A DNA stretch of 64,000 nt from assembly GCF_900177705.1 (NCBI RefSeq), contig NZ_FXBA01000010.1:44338-108337 (forward strand), given 5' to 3'. Below, in pieces: positions 59,301-64,000 of this stretch (position 1 is the first letter of the stretch; the number at the start of each line of letters is the position of its first letter). A program made the translations under genes and the position numbers. Below the pieces are notes generated by a model that searched no databases, was not told the DNA's origin, and worked only from the letters and a program-made list of their open reading frames with translations. Origin of the DNA: Fibrobacter sp. UWB15. GTDB taxonomy: Bacteria > Fibrobacterota > Fibrobacteria > Fibrobacterales > Fibrobacteraceae.

Positions 59301-60542
59301 TTAAAAGTTTTTGTAATCGTTATCGCACAGGCTTTGCTGTTCGCTGACAATTGTCTCGAAAGGAATGCCTGTAAAATTCTTTACCGCACATGCTACAGCG
59401 ACCTTTTCCGCATAAGGATAGTAGTCATAGAAAGATCCATTATTCGCTTCGCATTCTGCCTGGAATAAATTCTTGACCGTTTCTACGGAAGAGCCGATTT
59501 CGCCATACGCCAAATAAGCGATAGAATTGTCAGAGGTGAGAAGCATAGTCGTTTGAAGAGTTCTAAATGAACTGGTGATTACTGAACGAATCAAACCAGT
59601 TTCCTCTTTATACTCCTCAATTGTGCAGAAATTGGGATCGTCTTCTTCGGGGATAGTGTATCTTTCTTTTGGCGTTGTGAAATTATATTGCGCGTCGTAA
59701 TTGATGAAACGCGTCATTCCATCAATTGGGTCTGTCGTGGATTTTTGCGGAAAAGCTTTTGCAAGGCTGTCCAAGATTGTTCGCTCTTCATCGGAGACCT
59801 CTAGGTTTTCGGTGTTGGGCGCAATGATGAATTTTCTGTCTGAATTTGCCTTGATGTTGGAGTCGGGTTCCGATACCGGCAGGTCATATTCTGTTGAGTC
59901 TACGCCGTCGGCTATACTGCCGCAAATTTCGTTGGATTGTTTTGTAAAATCCTCTATGATGACATTAAAATCACCTATACTATCTGTATTCGTTGCGAAA
60001 CAGAATACCTTTAAATTGCCGTTGTCGTTGCATGCGGCATCCTGTGAGACAACAGTCTTTCCAATAGAGCATGATTCCTTAAATGATTTTAAAATATCCT
60101 TGCATGCATCACCAAAGTTTCTTAGCCACAGAGTTCTTTCTGTAGTTTTGCCATCTGCAATGCTGATTTTGGCGTCGTATTCTTTTGTGCTAGCGTATTT
60201 ACCGGCAGAACAGGATGCGTGCGCTCCATTTTCATCACCGTAAACAACGACTTCGCCTTGGGCGATTTTCTTTCTTGCCGTAACCGATGTGGTGAAAACG
60301 ATGTCCTGTTTTGCAATTGCTTCGTTATTCGAAGAACTGCTGTTGATTTCTTCGTCTGCCGAACTAGTAATTGCGTTGTCCGAGGAACTTGTTGTCACCT
60401 TGTTCGAAGAACTGCTGTTTTCGGCGGTCGCATTCGGAATAGTCGTGGAGCCCGCAGTGGTAGGGCTGTCCGAGGAGCAGGCTGCCAGCGCAATAAGGGC
60501 AATTGCTCCCGCCATGTAGAAATTTTGTTTAATGTTAAGCAT
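59301..60542 (-). CDS. Lipoprotein with Ser-rich tether, coupled to a TIGR02147 gene
   Basis: The 413-aa product begins MLNIKQNFYMAGAIALIALAAC, a lipoprotein signal, followed by a Ser-rich linker (SSSSNKVTTSSSDN type). Several cysteines occur in the rest, probably disulfide-bonded. No catalytic motif is recognised. Its ATG overlaps the end of the upstream TIGR02147-type gene by 8 bases and has GGAG inside it, so the two are translationally coupled. The frame is open a little further to 60557. Confidence 0.75.
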   Translation of the reverse strand: MLNIKQNFYMAGAIALIALAACSSDSPTTAGSTTIPNATAENSSSSNKVTTSSSDNAITSSADEEINSSSSNNEAIAKQDIVFTTSVTARKKIAQGEVVVYGDENGAHASCSAGKYASTKEYDAKISIADGKTTERTLWLRNFGDACKDILKSFKESCSIGKTVVSQDAACNDNGNLKVFCFATNTDSIGDFNVIIEDFTKQSNEICGSIADGVDSTEYDLPVSEPDSNIKANSDRKFIIAPNTENLEVSDEERTILDSLAKAFPQKSTTDPIDGMTRFINYDAQYNFTTPKERYTIPEEDDPNFCTIEEYKEETGLIRSVITSSFRTLQTTMLLTSDNSIAYLAYGEIGSSVETVKNLFQAECEANNGSFYDYYPYAEKVAVACAVKNFTGIPFETIVSEQQSLCDNDYKNF

Positions 60543-61368
60543 GGCTTTCTCCTTCAATCTTATTTGTGAAAGGGAAAAGTTGAAAATTCAATCCGTAGAC
60601 TTGATTTAGGTTGTCGCTTTCGTTTGCGATGGCGGCAATCTTCTTGGCGCAAATGTTGATTTCGTCAACAATTCGTGAATAGGTTTCTTCGTTAACACCG
60701 ATCGTCATTCCAGTAAAGTAGCGCTCGCTTGCGTTGTATCGGTCTACTGCACGCACGGCCATGCTGCCCATTTCCTTGTGCATTTCGCGAATGGCGATCG
60801 GGAGGGCTTCTGGCGAACCGACGACTGCTTTTTCAGTTTGCGAATAGACTTTATCGCCGTCTTTCTTGAGGAATCCTGCTTTCACTAAGAAAGCGAGAAT
60901 GTCGCGGATCTCTTCAGCCGAAACATACTCTTTGCATTCGTCGGCGATTTTTCGTGGCTGAGCGTCGGGCATCATGGGGGCAAGTTCACGAATGACGGGG
61001 TATTTCCAGGATTCGTAGTACTGGAATGCATCGCTATCGATAACGCGAACCTTGTGCTCTTGGGCAATCCTTGACATTTCCAAGAAAGCTGTTTTTTTGA
61101 CGCTATCCTTTATGGCATTTCCGAAAATAACGAGTTGCTCAAAGTATTCGGCTTCGTGACCAATCAACCCCATGGCTTTGGCAACTTGGGCTGTTTTGAC
61201 CTTGCTCAGTTTGCTTTTGCCCATGCAAACCAGTTTCAGGTAGTTTGAAGACGAAAAACCGGCATTCTTGCTGAATTCACGCCACGAAAATGCTCCGCTT
61301 TTTTTGCGGGAATCGTAGTAATCCTGCATAAATGCGTGGTAATCTCTGTATTCGAGGACCGACTTCAT
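60535..61368 (-). CDS. TIGR02147-type protein (Fibrobacter paralogous family, probable regulator)
   Basis: The 277-aa product begins MKSVLEYRDYHAFMQDYYDSRK and continues FSWREFSKNAGFSSSNYLKLV, the Fibrobacter TIGR02147 pattern (related to DUF4423). The N-terminal part looks like a helix-turn-helix (SWREFSKNAGFSSSNYLKLVCMGKSKLS), so DNA binding is plausible but unproven. The C-terminal 200 residues are helical. Many members are next to lipoprotein genes, as here. A palindrome lies in the divergent gap upstream (61484-61502) with a matching half-site at 61412-61419. No Shine-Dalgarno is evident. Confidence 0.8.
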   Translation of the reverse strand: MKSVLEYRDYHAFMQDYYDSRKKSGAFSWREFSKNAGFSSSNYLKLVCMGKSKLSKVKTAQVAKAMGLIGHEAEYFEQLVIFGNAIKDSVKKTAFLEMSRIAQEHKVRVIDSDAFQYYESWKYPVIRELAPMMPDAQPRKIADECKEYVSAEEIRDILAFLVKAGFLKKDGDKVYSQTEKAVVGSPEALPIAIREMHKEMGSMAVRAVDRYNASERYFTGMTIGVNEETYSRIVDEINICAKKIAAIANESDNLNQVYGLNFQLFPFTNKIEGESHA

Positions 61369-61483
61369 ATTTATAAAACTAGATTCTGCAATTACAAAAG
61401 TCAATGTTCTTATAACACAAAAATCGCTGAATTTTACGAAAATCGCCGATTTTTAGCCGGTTAATTCAAGTTTTTGATTCTAA

Positions 61484-61502
61484 ATAACACACTTTGTGTT
61501 AT
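61484..61502. promoter_or_regulatory. Palindrome (candidate operator) in the divergent gap before the flavin reductase gene
   Basis: ATAACACA and TGTGTTAT (61484-61491 with 61495-61502) form a perfect 8-bp inverted repeat with a 3-base centre. The half-site ATAACACA recurs at 61412-61419, nearer the TIGR02147 gene start. Direct AAAATCGC-type repeats lie between. The location fits an operator shared by the two divergent genes. Confidence 0.55.
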
Positions 61503-61571
61503 AGAGAAAAATAGCGATGAAATCAGAAAATTTTTATATCTTGTAAATCAAGAACTTAAAAGGAGTAAACA

Positions 61572-62129
61572 ATGCGTAAAGATCTCGGTGTTAAAGCTTA
61601 CTTGTACCCGCAGCCTACCTTGGTGATTGCGACGTATAACGAAGACGGTTCTACGAATGCCATGGTGGCCGCTTGGGGCTCCATTAGCGATACAAACCAG
61701 GTGGCTATTTACGTGGCGCACAGCCATAAGACCATGCCGAATATTTTGGCCCGCAAGGCGTTTACCGTGAGCATGGCGACGGCAAAGAACATCAAGGCAA
61801 TCGATTACTTGGGAATTACGTCGGGCAATAAGGTCGCCGACAAGTTTGCTCATTCGGGCCTGACCTCTGTCAAGAGCGCTCATGTGGATGCCCCGCTGAT
61901 TGCGGAACTTCCGCTCGCATTGGAATGCAAGTTCGTAAGCTACAACGAAGATTCGGAACTTTTGCTCGGGGAAATCGTGAATGTGTCTGTCGACGATTCC
62001 GTACTCGATGAATCCGGCAAGCTCTCAGTTGAAAAGCTCGCGCCGGTGTGCTACGATTCTGCAGGCCATGGATACTACGTGATGGAACGCCGCGTAGGCA
62101 ACGCCTTTAGCGACGGAAAACTACTTTAA
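61572..62129 (+). CDS. Flavin reductase-like FMN-binding protein
   Basis: The 185-aa product has the FMN-binding split-barrel pattern of flavoredoxin/flavin reductases: KAYLYPQPTLVIATYNEDGSTNAMVAAWGS, VAHSHKTMPNILARKAFTVSMATAKN, and FKCK-like VSYNEDSELLLGEIVNVSVDDS near the end. It probably reduces or carries FMN in electron transfer. AAAAGGAG precedes the ATG. It is the first gene of a three-gene operon with spacings of 27 and 15 bases. The promoter region contains the palindrome at 61484-61502. Confidence 0.85.
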   Translation: MRKDLGVKAYLYPQPTLVIATYNEDGSTNAMVAAWGSISDTNQVAIYVAHSHKTMPNILARKAFTVSMATAKNIKAIDYLGITSGNKVADKFAHSGLTSVKSAHVDAPLIAELPLALECKFVSYNEDSELLLGEIVNVSVDDSVLDESGKLSVEKLAPVCYDSAGHGYYVMERRVGNAFSDGKLL

Positions 62130-62156
62130 AGAGCGCTTGGGCAAAAAGGAGGCTCA

Positions 62157-62792
62157 ATGAAATTTTATTTAGGAAGTGCAATTCTTGCGCTTGCTTTGCT
62201 CGCCGCATGCAGTGACGATAATTCTAGTTCGCCAGCACCGGAAAGTTCTTCTGCCCAGGAACTCGGCGGTTCCGAAGTTGTTTCTAGCAGTTCTGGAGAA
62301 GCCGTTTCGAGTAGCTCCGAAGCTGTTCCGGAATCAAGTAGCACAGAAATGGCGCCGGAATCAAGCTCCGAAATCGAATCTAGCGAATCTTCTGCGGATA
62401 CTGTATGGAATAGGGCGGCCCTTACATGGTATACATCTTGGCCGGAACCCGGCAGCGAAGAATGTGAAGACTATAATGGCTGCACCTGGGCGGGTTGGTT
62501 TGCAGGTCTCGAAGATCAGCAGACCGAAGAATGGGTTAGCGAACATAACATTATCGCCATTCATGAAAAAGACTGGGATACGTACAAATTAAAGACCTTT
62601 AGACTTCGCAAGGGTGGCTACACGATTGATGCCGTAGTTTACGACAAGTGCGCCGATAGCGACTGCGATGGTTGCTGCACCAAGAATGCAGGCAAAATCG
62701 GATTCTTGATAGATATCGAAAGCTACACTCGCGCTCGTTTTAATAACTACGGTTCTGGTGTTGTTGAATGGACCTGTCTTGACTGCGAATAA
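62157..62792 (+). CDS. Small Cys-rich lipoprotein with Ser-rich linker
   Basis: The 211-aa product starts MKFYLGSAILALALLAACSD, a lipoprotein signal, then has a long Ser/Glu/Pro-rich linker to about residue 80. A compact Cys-rich domain follows (EECEDYNGCTWAGWFAG, DKCADSDCDGCCTKNAGKIGF, EWTCLDCE), which may be disulfide-bonded or bind metal. It ends in CLDCE. AAGGAGG precedes the start. It sits between a flavin reductase and a metallo-hydrolase in one operon. No named family is recognised. Confidence 0.75.
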   Translation: MKFYLGSAILALALLAACSDDNSSSPAPESSSAQELGGSEVVSSSSGEAVSSSSEAVPESSSTEMAPESSSEIESSESSADTVWNRAALTWYTSWPEPGSEECEDYNGCTWAGWFAGLEDQQTEEWVSEHNIIAIHEKDWDTYKLKTFRLRKGGYTIDAVVYDKCADSDCDGCCTKNAGKIGFLIDIESYTRARFNNYGSGVVEWTCLDCE

Positions 62793-62807
62793 TCCGGTTT
62801 TTGTAAT

Positions 62808-63647
62808 ATGAAGATTCAGGTCCTGATAGATAACATTGCTAGTTGTTGTGGCTTCCGCAAGCTCTTTGGCGAATGGGGTTTGTCGGTGTATGTGGAATTC
62901 GAGGGCAAACGTTACCTGCTTGATACGGGAGCGTCGCATTTGTTCGCGAAAAACGCGGGCGTGATGGGCGTGGACCTTTCGAAGATTGATATAGGTATTT
63001 TGAGTCACGCACATTTTGACCATAGCGATGGCATGGCTAAGTTCTTTCATGCGAACAAGACTGCTCCTTTTTATTTGCGCAAGGGTGCGGGCGAAAATTG
63101 CTACCATACACACAAATTGCTGGGCCGATTTACTTACCACGAATACATTGGAATTCACAAGGGCTTTTTAAAGCGCTTTGCCGACCGCATCTGCTTTGCT
63201 GAAGGCGATATGCAGATTGCGCCTAATGTTTACCTGGTGCCGCATAAGACACCGGGCCTCTCTGCGATTGGCGAGCGAGCGCATCTTTCTGTTAAAGAAA
63301 ACGGCAAGTATCGCTATGATAGTTTTGATCACGAACAAAGTCTCGTATTCGATACGCCTAAGGGCTTATTTGTCATGAACAGTTGCAGCCACGGTGGCGC
63401 AGATAATATCGTAAAAGAGATTGAGGCTACGTTCCCCGGCCAAAAGATTTATGCGATTCTCGGCGGATTCCATTTGTTCCGCTATAAAGATGAAGTCGTG
63501 CGCGCCTTTGCCGAGCGCCTGCGCGAATTGGATGTCCAAAAGATTTATACCGGGCACTGCACCGGAAATCGTGCGTTTGAAATCCTGCACGAAGTTCTGG
63601 GCGACCGCGCCGAACAGATGCGCTGCGGTATGACTATCGAGCTTTAG
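62808..63647 (+). CDS. MBL-fold metallo-hydrolase (COG1237-like)
   Basis: The 279-aa protein has the metallo-beta-lactamase-fold signature LSHAHFDHSDG (His67, His69, Asp71, His72). Other blocks are RYLLDTGASHLF, VPHKTPGL, MNSCSHGGADNIV and ILGGFHLF, with a final YTGHCTG. The arrangement resembles the COG1237 group (dihydropterin-ribofuranosylaminobenzene phosphate synthase-like hydrolases). The substrate is unknown. It is the last of the three-gene operon that starts at 61572. No Shine-Dalgarno is evident before the ATG. Confidence 0.88.
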   Translation: MKIQVLIDNIASCCGFRKLFGEWGLSVYVEFEGKRYLLDTGASHLFAKNAGVMGVDLSKIDIGILSHAHFDHSDGMAKFFHANKTAPFYLRKGAGENCYHTHKLLGRFTYHEYIGIHKGFLKRFADRICFAEGDMQIAPNVYLVPHKTPGLSAIGERAHLSVKENGKYRYDSFDHEQSLVFDTPKGLFVMNSCSHGGADNIVKEIEATFPGQKIYAILGGFHLFRYKDEVVRAFAERLRELDVQKIYTGHCTGNRAFEILHEVLGDRAEQMRCGMTIEL

Positions 63648-63764
63648 TGTTCTTTAAATGCCTTTTATGAAGGGCAAAACGGTTTTTTGCTAGCGGCGTT
63701 TCCATAATTATGTTTATAGTGTGTTGATAGATTGTGTCGCGCATGGGCGGAATACCGTTATTTC

Positions 63765-63834
63765 AAAAAAATCGAAAAAAAAGTGAAATTTTTTGCCTTA
63801 ACCCCTTGACGGACACGGCGTAAAGTTCTATAAT
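63765..63834 (+). promoter_or_regulatory. Strong sigma-70-type promoter with UP-like A/T tracts, probably for a stable RNA
   Basis: TTGACG (63806-63811) and TATAAT (63829-63834) are separated by exactly 17 bases. Upstream are alternating A- and T-runs (about 63765-63799) like an UP element. The start site should be near 63841, after a G/C-rich discriminator (TGGCCTC), a hallmark of stringently controlled rRNA promoters. Confidence 0.8.
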
Positions 63835-63840
63835 TGGCCT

Positions 63841-64000
63841 CACCCGCGAACGAAAGGGTTCAAGCCCAAACGAACGCGAGACGGAGGCCCGCGAGGCCGC
63901 CGGGAAGATTGAAGGAATCGGAGATGTGCTTAGTGACGGGTCCAAGAGATTTCTTGGAATAGTCAATAATACGAACGTGATTAACGGGACCAAGACTTTA
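63841..64000 (+). other. Leader of a probable stable-RNA (rRNA?) transcript, truncated at the window edge
   Basis: No plausible coding frame starts here. The leader can fold: TCCAAGA-GATT-TCTTGGA (about 63940-63957) is a perfect stem, and GGAGGCCCGCGAGGCC is another potential stem (63881-63896). The promoter and the non-coding structured leader suggest an rRNA operon, but the 16S 5' end is not reached. Between 63648 and 63764 I see nothing notable. Confidence 0.4.

Noticed and set aside
63850..63875. T-arm-like GGGTTCAAGCCC as part of a tRNA
   Set aside because: No acceptor stem, anticodon arm or D arm can be drawn around it; it is more likely part of the stable-RNA leader.
1..64000. CRISPR array, transposase or integrase genes
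   Set aside because: I found no regularly spaced repeats and no transposase or integrase motif in any of the genes; mobility of the defence island is inferred from composition only.

Overview
The window comes from a Fibrobacter-type bacterium (Fibrobacterota, gut fibre degraders). The evidence is the set of families it carries: two giant fibro-slime proteins, three copies of the Fibrobacter succinogenes major paralogous (FISUMP) domain on lipoproteins, a TIGR02147-type regulator-like protein, Ser-rich lipoprotein linkers, and plant-cell-wall enzymes (a GH10 xylanase and a CE6-like acetylesterase). A DcuB-type C4-dicarboxylate carrier, Pta and a phosphofructokinase fit a fermentative, succinate- and acetate-forming anaerobe. 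Rubrerythrin fits anaerobic oxidative-stress defence.

Layout. 1-3.6 kb: start of dxs, a lipoprotein, dcuB and rubrerythrin. 3.9-6.2 kb: an S66 LD-carboxypeptidase and a NagZ-like GH3 enzyme, both with lipoprotein signals (peptidoglycan turnover). 6.3-10.7 kb: FISUMP lipoproteins around the GH10 xylanase. 10.7-18.5 kb: a phosphohexomutase, MurJ, an outer-membrane-like protein, a CE6-like esterase, a small SLOG/DprA-like protein and an HExxH lipoprotein. 18.6-30.5 kb: a defence island on the + strand. 30.9-41.3 kb: AhcY, a SpoIIE-phosphatase/STAS partner switch, RNase G, a GLUG-repeat surface protein and Pta. 41.5-49.4 kb: two tandem fibro-slime genes. 49.5-57.5 kb: a TPR protein, a 47-aa protein, phosphofructokinase, an overlapping response regulator/histidine kinase pair, an outer-membrane-like protein, a COG3014-like lipoprotein and a PEGA protein. 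57.6-63.6 kb: an ABC-class ATPase, a lipoprotein/TIGR02147 pair, and a divergent flavin reductase-lipoprotein-metallo-hydrolase operon. The last 200 bases hold a near-consensus promoter with an A/T-tract UP-like element, probably opening an rRNA or other stable-RNA operon beyond the edge.

The most interesting part is the island. It is a type III restriction-modification-like operon in the order SNF2 helicase, DUF4391 protein, RloA-like AAA ATPase, RloB-like TOPRIM-type protein, Mod methyltransferase, membrane-anchored coiled-coil protein, Res helicase-nuclease. It is mosaic: the middle of mod, the coiled-coil gene and the rloAB pair are clearly richer in A+T than the helicase and res genes. 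A perfect 14-bp inverted repeat sits between the coiled-coil gene and res. Just past the operon terminator, on the opposite strand, is a 56-codon gene for a cationic, amphipathic peptide with a very good ribosome-binding site.

All calls rest on reading the sequence and on remembered family motifs. No database search was run.
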